The notes: generated from the letters alone by a model not told the origin. A stretch of DNA of 64,000 bases from Sporolactobacillus sp. THM19-2 (GCF_004153195.1 NZ_SEMC01000006.1:1-64000); one strand, 5' to 3'. Positions 37,427 through 46,575 are shown, counted from the stretch's first letter. Program-made: numbers and translations.

Positions 37427-39244
37427 ATGGCAAATATTTTTAGATCAAACGATATTCCAATGTCAGAAATCCTGGTAGCTATAAATAAGGGATTAAATCA
37501 ATTGCCGGATTTCCAACGTGGCTGGGTATGGGATGATGATCGCATTAGGGCATTAATCGCCAGCATATCGAATTCTTATCCAGTCGGTGCACTAATGTTC
37601 TTGGAATATGGTGGTGATTCGATACGATTTAAGTATAAACCATTTAGTGGATCAAGTAGTAAGAACAAACCAGAGATTCTTGTTCTTGATGGACAGCAGA
37701 GGTTAACTTCAATTTTTGGTGCTATGTATTTTAGAGGCGCTATGCTTACGAAGACAAATAAGAATAAACAAATTAATCGCTACTATTATTTGGATATTGA
37801 AAAATGTTTGAACAGTACAATTGATAGAGTTGATGCAGTAATCTCGGTTCCAGAGGATAAAAAGATTAGATCAAATTTTGGGCGGAATATAGATCTTGAT
37901 CTTTCTACAAAAGAAAATGAATTTAAGAATCATATGTTTCCACTAAATATTGTCTATGATATGATTGCCTGCACACAATGGCAAAACGAGTATCAAAAAT
38001 TTCATAATTATGCGCCACAGATTCTCGATCGATACATGAATTTTAACGCAAAAATATTAGCACAAATTCAGGCTTACAAGGTTCCGGTAATTACATTAAG
38101 TAAGGAGACGCCGAAAGAAGCAGTTTGTCAGGTATTTGAAAATGTAAATACTGGAGGTGTCTCATTAACTGTTTTTGAGTTAATTACGGCTACATTTGCT
38201 GCGGATAACTTTGAATTGCGGAAAGACTGGGAAATGCGAAAAGAAAAGTTCATTCAGAAGTCTGCTTTATCTATTTCAAATAAGGCAGACGCCTTATTGT
38301 CTGATGTTTCATCTACAGATTTTTTAACATCGATAACACTACTGTCCAGATATTATTTGAGGCAAAATGGTGGCGAAGCAATAAGTTGTAAGAAAAAAGA
38401 TGTACTTAAGTTAAAACTTAATGATTACAAAAAATATGCAGATCAATTAACTGAAGGCTTTCTTCAGAGTGCTAGCTTTCTTAAAGAACAGAGAATTTTC
38501 TCATCACGTGATCTGCCATATAGTACTCAGTTAATTCCAATGTCGGTTATATTTGCTGTTCTTGGTCCCAGGGCTCAGGATGGTACGATTAAAGAAAAGA
38601 TTTCGCGATGGTATTGGTGTGGTGTTTTCGGTGAAATGTATGGTGGAGCAAATGAAACAAGGTATGCAAGTGATGTTAGTGGCGTTTTAGGATGGATACA
38701 TGATGGAAAAGAACCTGATACGGTACAGAGAGCATATTTTGAACCTACAAGACTTCTGTCCCTTCAAACACGGCAAAGTGCCGCTTATAAAGGAATTATG
38801 GCATTAATTTTAAAGAATCACTGTTGCGATTTTATTAGTGGCAGACAGATGGATTTTATAGTGTTCCTCGATGAAAGGACGGATATTCACCATATATTTC
38901 CGCGCGATTATTGTATCAAAAGAAAGATAGATAAAAAGAAATGGAATTCTATTGTTAATAAAACGCCATTGTTTGCCCGGACAAACAGGATAATTGGTGG
39001 GAACGCACCTAGTGTCTATATGAAGAGGATCAAAGATAACGGTCATGTAGCGGAATCTCAGTTAGAAAGTAATGTTAGATCTCATCTAATTGATATTGAT
39101 GATCTTAAAGTAGATGACTTTGATAAATATTTTTTAAAGAGAGCTAAATCGTTAATAAATTTAATTAGTAATGCTATGGGTAAAAAAGTTATCAACCTGA
39201 ATGGTGAAGATGTTGTCTCTGCTTTCGGAGGTGCATTGGATTAA
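37427..39244 (+). CDS. DUF262/DUF1524 GmrSD-like nuclease
   Basis: The 605-residue protein has an N-terminal DUF262 domain with QLPDFQRGWVW (25-35) and LDGQQRLT (~87-94), the ParB/Srx-like NTP-binding motifs of GmrS, and a C-terminal DUF1524 HNH domain with DIHHIFPRDY (486-495) followed by NKTPLFARTNRIIGG. This is the layout of GmrSD, BrxU and SspE, nucleases that use NTP hydrolysis and sense DNA modification. ATG 37427 has AGGTG 8 nt upstream. It is the likely effector of the preceding methylase-ATPase-helicase set. It is strongly AT-rich and ends next to an ISL3 remnant. Confidence 0.88.
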   Translation: MANIFRSNDIPMSEILVAINKGLNQLPDFQRGWVWDDDRIRALIASISNSYPVGALMFLEYGGDSIRFKYKPFSGSSSKNKPEILVLDGQQRLTSIFGAMYFRGAMLTKTNKNKQINRYYYLDIEKCLNSTIDRVDAVISVPEDKKIRSNFGRNIDLDLSTKENEFKNHMFPLNIVYDMIACTQWQNEYQKFHNYAPQILDRYMNFNAKILAQIQAYKVPVITLSKETPKEAVCQVFENVNTGGVSLTVFELITATFAADNFELRKDWEMRKEKFIQKSALSISNKADALLSDVSSTDFLTSITLLSRYYLRQNGGEAISCKKKDVLKLKLNDYKKYADQLTEGFLQSASFLKEQRIFSSRDLPYSTQLIPMSVIFAVLGPRAQDGTIKEKISRWYWCGVFGEMYGGANETRYASDVSGVLGWIHDGKEPDTVQRAYFEPTRLLSLQTRQSAAYKGIMALILKNHCCDFISGRQMDFIVFLDERTDIHHIFPRDYCIKRKIDKKKWNSIVNKTPLFARTNRIIGGNAPSVYMKRIKDNGHVAESQLESNVRSHLIDIDDLKVDDFDKYFLKRAKSLINLISNAMGKKVINLNGEDVVSAFGGALD

Positions 39245-39272
39245 GCACTTTACCTGAAATGCCAAACTATAT

Positions 39273-39837
39273 GGCTCTTCGCTAAAATCCGTAAATGGGA
39301 CATAGTTTGGTAAAGTGATTTCCAAATAATCCATGAAAATCGGACAAGGAAACGGGTTCAGTTGTGAGCGATACGTGGCTTCGTACTGATGCCTGTTCTT
39401 TTATTTGGGTGAGAAATCTAATTTTCCGGCAAGCAGGTAGACCATGGCGATGATATTCTTATCGGAGTGGTAGCCTCCTGCTCTCCGTTTCAGTGCCTGG
39501 AATAGGCTGTTGATGCCTTCCAATATCCTGTTGTTGAGTTGGGATTGGAATCACCTGACCACGCCGCATAATGCTTTTTCAGTGTCTTTGAGAGTTCCAC
39601 CATGGGGGCCAGCCGGGCTTGGGCACGTTAAAAAGGCTTCTTTGTATACTTTTAAATAAACATCCATCTTTTTTTGGCTTTCGTTAAAGATACAGTCATG
39701 AACATACCAGGGCTCTGTAATATGGAATAAGTTATCCAGGTCATTGAACTCTACTAACATTTGAAAACCACCTGTCATTTTTAATTAGGTAGTTTCCAGT
39801 AATTCCAGGTTCATTAATTTTAATCAGCGAAGAAGCT
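39273..39837 (-). mobile_element. Decayed ISL3-family insertion sequence
   Basis: GGCTCTTCGCTAAAATCC at 39273 is an ISL3-type terminal repeat, and a degraded partner (TTTTAATCAGCGAAGAAGC) ends near 39837. Inside, on the minus strand, 39551-39778 encodes the transposase N-terminus (LFHITEPWYVHDCIFNESQK) and ~39415-39545 its C-terminus (NRILEGINSLFQALKRRAGG, ending AGKLDF). The ~300 central residues, including the DDE residues, are deleted, so the element cannot move by itself. It marks the right border of the defence island. Confidence 0.8.
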
Positions 39838-39914
39838 TAAATTATCGTCTGAAGGCTAATTAATTTTGTGATGAAGTTGCAGCTTTATTTCCTTTTTAGC
39901 ATAAACAAAAAATG

Positions 39915-39946
39915 GGTACTGATAGATGAATTCTTCTATCAGTACC
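39915..39946. repeat. Perfect 12-bp hairpin
   Basis: GGTACTGATAGA and TCTATCAGTACC flank TGAATTCT. There is no T-tract on the plus strand; on the minus strand the next bases are ATTTTTTG, so it could terminate minus-strand transcripts. Confidence 0.6.
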
Positions 39947-40150
39947 AGATATTATAGAACCTTGTTTTTAAAAATTTAACTGATAAAGGGCAAGCCCGAA
40001 GCAACAAGCAACTAAAAAAATGATGTTATAATTAATTTTGCATAGCGATATAAAAATTTGACAGAGTGAATTTACTATGCAAAAGTATCGGCGGCAACCG
40101 ATGCTTTTTATTTTTGAAAGACATGTTGATCATCCTCATCAGTTAAATGA

Positions 40151-41464
40151 TTATTTCGTAAAATCGACATTTTTAGTTTCCTTGATAGTGATTAAAGAAA
40201 CGAAACAAGCGACAGCCATGATTCCGAGGTAAAGTCCAACAGACTGGATTCCCCAGGTGGCAGCTAGCCAGGTTGCAATTGTTGGTGTGAAAGCAGCACC
40301 TACAATTGCCGCCAGATTATAAGCAATTCCGGAACCTGAATAACGGACTTCAGTTTTGAATAATTCTGGCAAAATGGCACCGATTGGCCCAAAAGCAATC
40401 CCCATCAAAGCAAATCCAATGACTAAGAAAGCAGCAGCGCCGAAGAAATTCTGGTGACCTTGAAGTAAGTATGGAAAGACAACAGAAAAGACGATTAAGG
40501 CTACAGATGAAGAAATTAAAACTTTCCGCCGGCCTAATCTATCGGCATTTAAAGAGGCAATCACAATGAATGCTGCAAATACGAAAACAGCCCCCATCAG
40601 TAAGAATAAATATTCACGGTTGGTAAATCCTAAATTAGAAGTTGCATATGCTAATGACCAGGTTGCCAGCGTATAAAAAAGGGTATAAGTAACAGATACA
40701 ATAAATGTACCTTGGATCAACTGGCGCCAACTCGTTTTCAAAACGGTTAATAAAGGTGAGCGGGTAACCTTATTTTTCTTTTGTGATAATCGGAATAAAG
40801 GCGTCTCTTGCATTCTTGCTCTTACCCATAAGCCAACGATAACTAATAAAGCAGAAGTCAAAAATGGAACACGCCAACCAAAAGAGATCATTTGTTCCGG
40901 TGTTAAAATACTTTCAAGAACAAAGAATAGACCATTGCTTAAGAAGAAACCTAATGGAGCACCTAATTCTGGAAAAGCACCATATAAAGCACGTTTGTCA
41001 GCAGGAGCGTTTTCAGTTGCAACCAAAGCAGCACCTGACCACTCTCCTCCTAAACCAATTCCTTGAACAAAACGACATGTGCATAACAGTAAGACAGCTG
41101 TTAGTCCTAAAGTGTTATAACTTGGCAAGACCCCAATTAAGACGGTTGAAACGCCCATTAACAGGAGAGAAACAACTAAAGTATTTTTCCTACCCATCTT
41201 ATCGCCAAAGTGACCAAAAACGAATGCTCCTAATGGCCTGGCAACAAAAGCAACACCAAAGGTAAGCAAGCTCAAAATAGTAGCAATTGTCGGTGTAACT
41301 TCAGGAAAGAAGACCTGCGGAAAATAAGCAGCAGCAGCGGTTCCATAAGCGTAGAAATCAAAAAATTCGATGGCTGTTCCGATCATTGAAGCAAAGATAA
41401 CGGTTTTAACCGAATCTCGCTTTAATGTTTCACCGCCAAATGATGCATCAACAACACTATTCAT
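40151..41464 (-). CDS. MFS transporter, metabolite:H+ symporter (MHS) family
   Basis: The 437-residue membrane protein has about twelve hydrophobic segments and the MHS signatures: IGTAIEFFDFYAYG in segment 1, GHFGDKMGRKN in the first cytoplasmic loop, and FVQGIGLGGEWSGAA after segment 4. Relatives import dicarboxylates, shikimate, proline or betaine with protons; the substrate is unknown. AGGGGG lies 10 nt before the ATG. The gene is AT-rich, uses codons unlike its host-like neighbours, and lies between ISL3 and IS1380 wreckage, so it was probably acquired. Its ~300-nt leader contains a Cys-rich mini-ORF and a terminator, suggesting attenuation. Confidence 0.88.
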   Translation of the reverse strand: MNSVVDASFGGETLKRDSVKTVIFASMIGTAIEFFDFYAYGTAAAAYFPQVFFPEVTPTIATILSLLTFGVAFVARPLGAFVFGHFGDKMGRKNTLVVSLLLMGVSTVLIGVLPSYNTLGLTAVLLLCTCRFVQGIGLGGEWSGAALVATENAPADKRALYGAFPELGAPLGFFLSNGLFFVLESILTPEQMISFGWRVPFLTSALLVIVGLWVRARMQETPLFRLSQKKNKVTRSPLLTVLKTSWRQLIQGTFIVSVTYTLFYTLATWSLAYATSNLGFTNREYLFLLMGAVFVFAAFIVIASLNADRLGRRKVLISSSVALIVFSVVFPYLLQGHQNFFGAAAFLVIGFALMGIAFGPIGAILPELFKTEVRYSGSGIAYNLAAIVGAAFTPTIATWLAATWGIQSVGLYLGIMAVACFVSLITIKETKNVDFTK

Positions 41465-41562
41465 TAAAAAATCCCCCTAAGTAAAATTCTGATTTAAAAC
41501 CGAACTAAAAAAATATTTTCCCTGCCCCCCTTTTACCATGATTAATTAAAGATAAAAGAAAA

Positions 41563-41592
41563 GGGCCAGGAACCTTTGACAGTTCCTAGCCC
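41563..41592 (-). terminator. Attenuator-type terminator before the MHS transporter
   Basis: On the minus strand GGGCTAGGAAC pairs with GTTCCTGGCCC and is followed by TTTTCTTTTATC. It lies upstream of the transporter start and overlaps the end of the leader ORF, so it would stop transcription before the gene. Confidence 0.7.
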
Positions 41593-41594
41593 TG

Positions 41595-41639
41595 CTAGCC
41601 CTGTCCGCTTTTTTGCGGACAACAACATGCAGCCCGCAT
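41595..41639 (-). CDS. Cys-rich leader peptide
   Basis: A 14-codon ORF, MRAACCCPQKSGQG, has three Cys codons in a row. Its 3' part forms the perfect hairpin TGTCCGC/GCGGACA (41602-41621), and its stop codon lies inside the terminator stem. This is how amino-acid attenuators are arranged. The ribosome binding site is weak, so translation is uncertain. Confidence 0.5.
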   Translation of the reverse strand: MRAACCCPQKSGQG

Positions 41640-41877
41640 TATTAAATAATAATGGCGCTGATAATAATAATTCGAATAATAGCCGCACGGGTTGCTAACA
41701 TTTATAATCACTCTTTTAAATTTTAATTGTGAATTAATATACAACTCAATCAGAGATATGTCAAATATTTTCTGAATTTTATTTGGAATGAACATTTTTA
41801 TGCTCAATAAAGGAGCCCCTCTTTGGTATGATTAATTTGCGAGAACCAAACATACAAGGTAAGGGGGACTTCCTCGT

Positions 41878-42134
41878 ATGAACAGCGTAAAAAAAGTTGC
41901 TTCAGTTTAACAAAAAAATCAAAGCTGGCTTCTCAGGTGGGGGCTCTCAGCCGATCTCCTTCCCGGTCCAACCAATGCGTGGATGAGGAAACGGTTCAGT
42001 CGCTGGAAGCGGTCAACCAGGCTTATCTGGATCGGCTTCATGTCCTTCGTCCCAGCGCCAGGATGGTTCTCGATGTCGATTCGTCCAACTTTGAAACTTT
42101 TGGAAATCAAGAAGGATCAGCCTATAACGTTTAG
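41878..42134 (+). pseudogene. IS1380-family transposase remnant
   Basis: The start MNSVKKVASV, then (after a frame change) FNKKIKAGFSGG, and later RMVLDVDSSNFETFGNQEGSAYN are the N-terminal and first catalytic-Asp blocks of IS1380 transposases. About 100 residues between the blocks and everything after the second are missing, and there are frameshifts. No terminal repeats were found. A further coding-like scrap (FQNDEQKENFRAELEQWVKK) follows to ~42230. Confidence 0.75.
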
Positions 42135-42383
42135 AAAAAGTGTTTCAAAACGATGAACAAAAAGAGAACTTCCGGGCTGAATTAGAGCAGTGGGTTAAAA
42201 AGACGTATGACAGGCCTGGTGCCGGTGGGTGAGGGGAGACCTCACAATAAGTTGAATATTGTTCGTCTAAGATGTATGATTACGATCTGTGTTGAAACTT
42301 ATGGTTAATACCCCAAACAGCGTTGTTCTTGAATAACAATGAGTTGATAAGCAAATTTAGCCAGCCGGGAGCGTGAAGCGCGC

Positions 42384-43247
42384 ATGAACCATAAAATCGC
42401 ATTGCTCTCTGATGTACATGGAAATACAACCGCATTGGAAGCAGTTATTGAAGACTCTATCCGCGAAAAAATCACTGACTATTGGTTTTTGGGCGATCTC
42501 ATCATGCCCGGCCCCGGATCAGCTGATTTATTTGCTCTGTTAAAAAAAATCAATACCGCCGTTTATGTAAAGGGGAACTGGGAAGACTGCCTTCTCGAAG
42601 TACTGGAAGGAGAAGTTGACCTCAATGATCCATCAGATATTTATATTGCGAAACTTGTTCAGTACCAATGTCAAAGCTTAACAAGCGCCGAAATCGAGTT
42701 GCTGAAGCAGCTGCCGATACATACGACCAGGACAATTAATGGACTGAATATTAGTCTGACCCATAACCTGCCGGGTAAAAATTATGGCGGTGATCTGACA
42801 CCGGATCAAACGCAACAAAATTTTGACCGCCTTTTTACTTCAAAAAATAGTGATGTTGCCGTTTACGGCCATGTGCATCATCAGATGTTGCGCTACAGCA
42901 GTGAGGATCAACTGATCATCAACCCGGGTTCCGTGGGGCAGCCCTATTTCAAACGGACGAAGCTTCGTGCTGATTTACGTGCTCAGTATGCCATTCTTGA
43001 AATTGATGAAAAGGGCATTCCGCAAGTAAGTTTCAAAAAGGTCAGCTACAGCCGAGATAAAGAAACAGACCGGGCAAAGCGGCAGGGGCTTCCCTATCTC
43101 AGTCTGTATAAAGAGCAATTGGAAACCGGTAAAACACATACGCATGACAAAGCATTTTTAAAAGAAATGAATCAGCGAAAGGGTTATGAACAGGATGTTA
43201 TCGAGTTTCTAAAAAAATCAGATGAACCGGACGGGCAACACAGATAG
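42384..43247 (+). CDS. Metallophosphoesterase (YfcE-like fold)
   Basis: The 287-residue protein shows the calcineurin-like metal-binding motifs in order: LSDVHGN (D-x-H), FLGDLIMPGPG (GD), VKGNWED (GN with Trp where His is usual), THNLPG, and YGHVHHQ (GH-x-H). It should hydrolyse a phosphodiester or phosphoprotein using two metal ions; the substrate is unknown. The W in the GNH/D motif is shared with a subgroup of YfcE/MJ0936-like enzymes. The C-terminal ~60 residues are charged and extend beyond the core fold. GGGAGCG precedes the ATG. Confidence 0.85.
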   Translation: MNHKIALLSDVHGNTTALEAVIEDSIREKITDYWFLGDLIMPGPGSADLFALLKKINTAVYVKGNWEDCLLEVLEGEVDLNDPSDIYIAKLVQYQCQSLTSAEIELLKQLPIHTTRTINGLNISLTHNLPGKNYGGDLTPDQTQQNFDRLFTSKNSDVAVYGHVHHQMLRYSSEDQLIINPGSVGQPYFKRTKLRADLRAQYAILEIDEKGIPQVSFKKVSYSRDKETDRAKRQGLPYLSLYKEQLETGKTHTHDKAFLKEMNQRKGYEQDVIEFLKKSDEPDGQHR

Positions 43248-43293
43248 GAGAATACGAAACAAACGAAGAGTCTGTATTGATGCGATCTAATAA

Positions 43294-43410
43294 ATGGCTG
43301 CTTTATTTCTGCTCTTTCATGTGCTCCTGAGTATCTTATTTGGGTTTGGACTGCTTGCCTCCCTGAGCATCAACTTTACAGGGACAGGTGAGACCGTTCA
43401 GCCCCAATAA
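43294..43410 (+). CDS. Possible small membrane peptide
   Basis: A 38-codon ORF (MAALFLLFHVLLSILFGFGL at the start) encodes one hydrophobic helix and a short polar tail. There is no good ribosome binding site; it may be the relic of a longer gene. Confidence 0.3.
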   Translation: MAALFLLFHVLLSILFGFGLLASLSINFTGTGETVQPQ

Positions 43411-43536
43411 ATCCCGCGCTTTTTGATCCTTCTCATGTTTCCAGGTAATTTTTCAGGTCTGCATAAAAAAAGAAAAAAAATTTCATTTTTGTTGCACGTT
43501 TAAACCTAATATGTTAAATTACTACTGCACTTAAAT

Positions 43537-43560
43537 AGTTAATAAGGTTAATAATTAACT
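43537..43560. promoter_or_regulatory. Probable MarR-type operator of the efflux operon
   Basis: AGTTAAT-N10-ATTAACT is an inverted repeat 38 bp before the first efflux gene. MarR proteins bind such AT-rich palindromes, and the operon ends in a MarR gene. Confidence 0.5.
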
Positions 43561-43597
43561 ATATTAATTTTATGTCAAAATGAAGGGAGATCCAGCT

Positions 43598-44254
43598 ATG
43601 AAAAATTTTACTCGATTGCTGATTATTAACATCATTGTGATCGTCATTCTGATTGGTGGCGGAGCAGCCGGTTACTACTATTATGATCAGGCAACTCATT
43701 ATGTCAAAACGGATAATGCCGCAGTAAGCGGCCAGGTTATCTCTGTTGCTTCGCCTGCTTCCGGAAAACTGGTTAACTGGAGTGCTGCAGAAGGCAGGAC
43801 TTTTGATGCCGATGAAACAATCGGCGATGTGGAAACAATGGGAGCCGATGGCAAAAAAGTTGAAGCTGCAGTAAAAATGCCGCAAAAGGCGACGATTGCG
43901 TTAAGCAATACAACCAAAAATGCATTCGCAGCCGCCGGAACGCAGCTTGCCCAGGCCTATAATCTGAATGAACTGTACGTGACAGCCAATGTCGATGAAA
44001 ACGCAATTGAAAAGGTAAAAAAGGGACAAAAAGTTGATCTGAAAATTGACGCGTTCCCGGATACGATATTTACCGGTAAAGTGGAGAAGATTGGAACAGC
44101 AACCGCCGCAACCTTCTCACTGATTCCGGGATCGAATAGTAATGGCAACTACACAAAAGTTGCGCAAGTCATTCCTGTGAGAATTTCAATTGACGACTAC
44201 AAAGGTAATGATCTGCTTCCCGGCATGAATGTTACGGTAAAGATTCATATCTAA
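43598..44254 (+). CDS. HlyD/EmrA-like membrane fusion protein
   Basis: The 218-residue protein has an N-terminal membrane anchor (about 6-30), then a biotinyl-lipoyl-like half (TDNAAVSGQVISVASPASGKLVNW) and a beta-barrel domain (LYVTANVDENAIEKVKKGQKVDLKIDAF, later PVRISIDDYKGNDLLPGMNVTVKI). It is shorter than Gram-negative EmrA because the alpha-helical hairpin that reaches an outer-membrane channel is missing, as expected in a monoderm. It works with the DHA2 pump encoded 18 bp downstream. ATG 43598 has AAGGGAG upstream; the ATG 18 bp earlier is badly spaced. Confidence 0.85.
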   Translation: MKNFTRLLIINIIVIVILIGGGAAGYYYYDQATHYVKTDNAAVSGQVISVASPASGKLVNWSAAEGRTFDADETIGDVETMGADGKKVEAAVKMPQKATIALSNTTKNAFAAAGTQLAQAYNLNELYVTANVDENAIEKVKKGQKVDLKIDAFPDTIFTGKVEKIGTATAATFSLIPGSNSNGNYTKVAQVIPVRISIDDYKGNDLLPGMNVTVKIHI

Positions 44255-44272
44255 TTTGAGAGGAGGGATTTG

Positions 44273-46084
44273 ATGACATCATTCCTTTCTGTGTACATCG
44301 GGTGTGCACTCATTTTTCTTGTGTTTTTTAATTTTATTTTGCATCGTCGCCGGAAAAACAAACTGATGACGATTGCTGACCGTCTGACTGAACCGGGCAC
44401 GGGAGAAGCTTCCCTGCACGTGTCTGGCGAAAAGCATGACAGCGGGTCACATGCTTCGAGAAGGCGAATCGTGCAGAACTCTGCTAAAGTGGACTGTGCA
44501 GAGCGTCCGGGAAACCCTGCCTTAAGCGCACAGGGGGCGTCAGGTCATCACGCTTCGATTATTCTGGTCCTGATTCTGGGCGCTTTTGTTGCGCTTCTGA
44601 ACCAGACGCTCATGAACGTGGCTCTGCCTAAGATGATGGTCGATTTGAATATTTCGACCAGCACGGCGCAATGGATCACCACCGGGTATATGCTGGTCAA
44701 TGGGGTTCTGATCCCGATTACCGCTTATTTAATGGAAACTTTTACAACTCGGAAGCTCTTTATCTCAGCGATGACTCTGTTCTCGCTGGGAACGCTTGTC
44801 TGTGCTCTGTCGCCTGACTTCATCATTTTGATGTGTGGGCGCGTGATTCAGGCCATTGGTGCCGGAATTATCATGCCACTGATGACCAATGTTTTCCTGG
44901 CCATTTTCCCGCCTGAAAAACGTGGTGGAGCAATGGGGCTGATGGGTGTAGCCATGATCTTCGCGCCTGCAATTGGACCAACACTTTCCGGGTATATTGT
45001 GGAACATTTTACATGGCGGGTCTTATTCTGGATCGTGCTCCCGTTTGGCATTGTTGATGTCCTGTTTGCCCTCACCTATCTGAAAAACGTCGGACGCCGC
45101 TCATTTCCAAAGCTTGACCTTCCGGGTGTTGTTCTGTCAACGATTGGTTTCGGCGGCATCCTGTATGCGTTCAGTGAAGCAGGAAACAAAGGCTGGGAAG
45201 ATAGCGTCGTATTAGTAACCCTTATCGTCGGTGTCATCGCACTGATTCTGTTTGTCTGGCATGAACTGTTTATGGATACGCCACTGCTTAATATGCGCGT
45301 TTTTCAATACAAAATATTTACTTTCACGACAATCGTTAATATACTAGTGACGATGGCGATGTTTGCCGCAATGATTCTGCTTCCGATCTATCTGCAGAAC
45401 ATCCGCGGATTTACACCACTTCAATCTGGACTGCTTCTGCTACCCGGCGCATTGCTCATGGGCGTCATGTCGCCAATTACCGGGATACTATTTGATCGGA
45501 TCGGATCGCGACCGCTCGCTGTAATCGGTCTTGCGGTGACTATTATTACAACCTGGGCGTTTGGGCATTTAAGCGATACGACGACGTACGGCTGGATTAT
45601 GTTTCTCTATACGGGGCGAATGTTCGGTATGTCGCTTTTGATGATGCCGATCATGACAGAAGGGCTGAATGATCTGCCTCGAGCGTTGAACAGTCATGGA
45701 ACGGCTATGTCCAATACGATGCGGCAGGTTGCCGGTTCGCTTGGTACGGCTTTCCTGGTTACCGTCATGACGAATCGAACGACATTGCATATCGGCGACT
45801 ATGCAAATCAGGTTGCTTCAAGTAATCATCCGTTTATGCAGCAGCTTCAGAATTCCAGCCTTGTGCTGTCTGCAACGGATCACGTTTCTGCGGTACAGGG
45901 GCAGCATACCGTACTGCAGCTGCTTGAAATGAAGGTTCAGCAGCTGGCAACGATTCAGGGTATTAATGATGCCTTTATTGTCGCTACCATGCTGACGGTC
46001 ATTGCCTGGGTGCTCGCTTTCTTTATTAAACGAGCAAATTCGCGGCAAAGAGCTGAGATCAGTCCGACTATGACCAGAAAATAA
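44273..46084 (+). CDS. DHA2-family drug efflux MFS transporter with N-terminal extension
   Basis: This 603-residue EmrB/QacA-type proton antiporter shows FVALLNQTLMNVALPKMMVDL in its first core helix, STAQWITTGYMLVNG next, and RVIQAIGAGIIMPL (motif C region). The core has about 14 membrane segments. Unusually, residues 1-95 add an extra hydrophobic helix (FLSVYIGCALIFLVFFNFIL), a basic stretch and a polar linker before the core, which standard members lack. AGGAGGG precedes the ATG. It forms an operon with the HlyD-like gene and the MarR gene, suggesting drug-inducible efflux. Confidence 0.9.
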   Translation: MTSFLSVYIGCALIFLVFFNFILHRRRKNKLMTIADRLTEPGTGEASLHVSGEKHDSGSHASRRRIVQNSAKVDCAERPGNPALSAQGASGHHASIILVLILGAFVALLNQTLMNVALPKMMVDLNISTSTAQWITTGYMLVNGVLIPITAYLMETFTTRKLFISAMTLFSLGTLVCALSPDFIILMCGRVIQAIGAGIIMPLMTNVFLAIFPPEKRGGAMGLMGVAMIFAPAIGPTLSGYIVEHFTWRVLFWIVLPFGIVDVLFALTYLKNVGRRSFPKLDLPGVVLSTIGFGGILYAFSEAGNKGWEDSVVLVTLIVGVIALILFVWHELFMDTPLLNMRVFQYKIFTFTTIVNILVTMAMFAAMILLPIYLQNIRGFTPLQSGLLLLPGALLMGVMSPITGILFDRIGSRPLAVIGLAVTIITTWAFGHLSDTTTYGWIMFLYTGRMFGMSLLMMPIMTEGLNDLPRALNSHGTAMSNTMRQVAGSLGTAFLVTVMTNRTTLHIGDYANQVASSNHPFMQQLQNSSLVLSATDHVSAVQGQHTVLQLLEMKVQQLATIQGINDAFIVATMLTVIAWVLAFFIKRANSRQRAEISPTMTRK

Positions 46085-46093
46085 GGGAAGCAG

Positions 46094-46519
46094 GTGTCTC
46101 TTACGGACAGAGAATCCAGAATTCATACAATTGAAAGCCAGTTTGCTATTTTTATCCGACGTTATCGGCGGTCAATAAATGAACTTCAGGGCAGTGAGCT
46201 GACTGCTCACGAATTCTCATTCCTGTCTCATCTCCATAGACATGGTCAGGAAACCTCATCGCAGATTGCGAAGGCATTCGATGTCTCTCCCAGTTATGCA
46301 ACGACCGTCATCGACAAACTGATTCGGTGCGGTTACGTGATCCGCCAGCGATCTAAAAGGGATCGGAGAAAAGTCCTGTTGACAGTAACTGAGGACGGCG
46401 TTGCACTTTATTACCAATTGAGGTCTGTTCGTGAGGATTACATGCGTAAAGTTTTCCATAAACTTAATGATCAGGAGTTAAATCAGTTGTCTGATCTGAT
46501 TGCTAAATTGATTGAATAA
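46094..46519 (+). CDS. MarR-family transcriptional regulator
   Basis: This 141-residue winged-helix protein has SQIAKAFDVSPSYATTVIDKLIRCGYVIRQRSKRDRRKVLLTVTEDG, the MarR recognition helix and DRR wing. Such regulators lose DNA binding on contact with drugs or phenolic compounds. The start is GTG 46094, behind AAGGGAAG, 10 bp after the efflux stop. It most likely represses its own operon through the inverted repeat at 43537-43560. Confidence 0.9.
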   Translation: MSLTDRESRIHTIESQFAIFIRRYRRSINELQGSELTAHEFSFLSHLHRHGQETSSQIAKAFDVSPSYATTVIDKLIRCGYVIRQRSKRDRRKVLLTVTEDGVALYYQLRSVREDYMRKVFHKLNDQELNQLSDLIAKLIE

Positions 46520-46575
46520 TGAATACCGTCTCCGAAATGGCCTGAATAAATCACATAGATCGGGCAAGAGGAAAA

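Noticed and set aside
27516-39244. Operon as a BREX or DISARM system
   Set aside because: No pglZ, brxL, brxC, drmA or drmB product is encoded; only the general helicase-methylase theme is shared.
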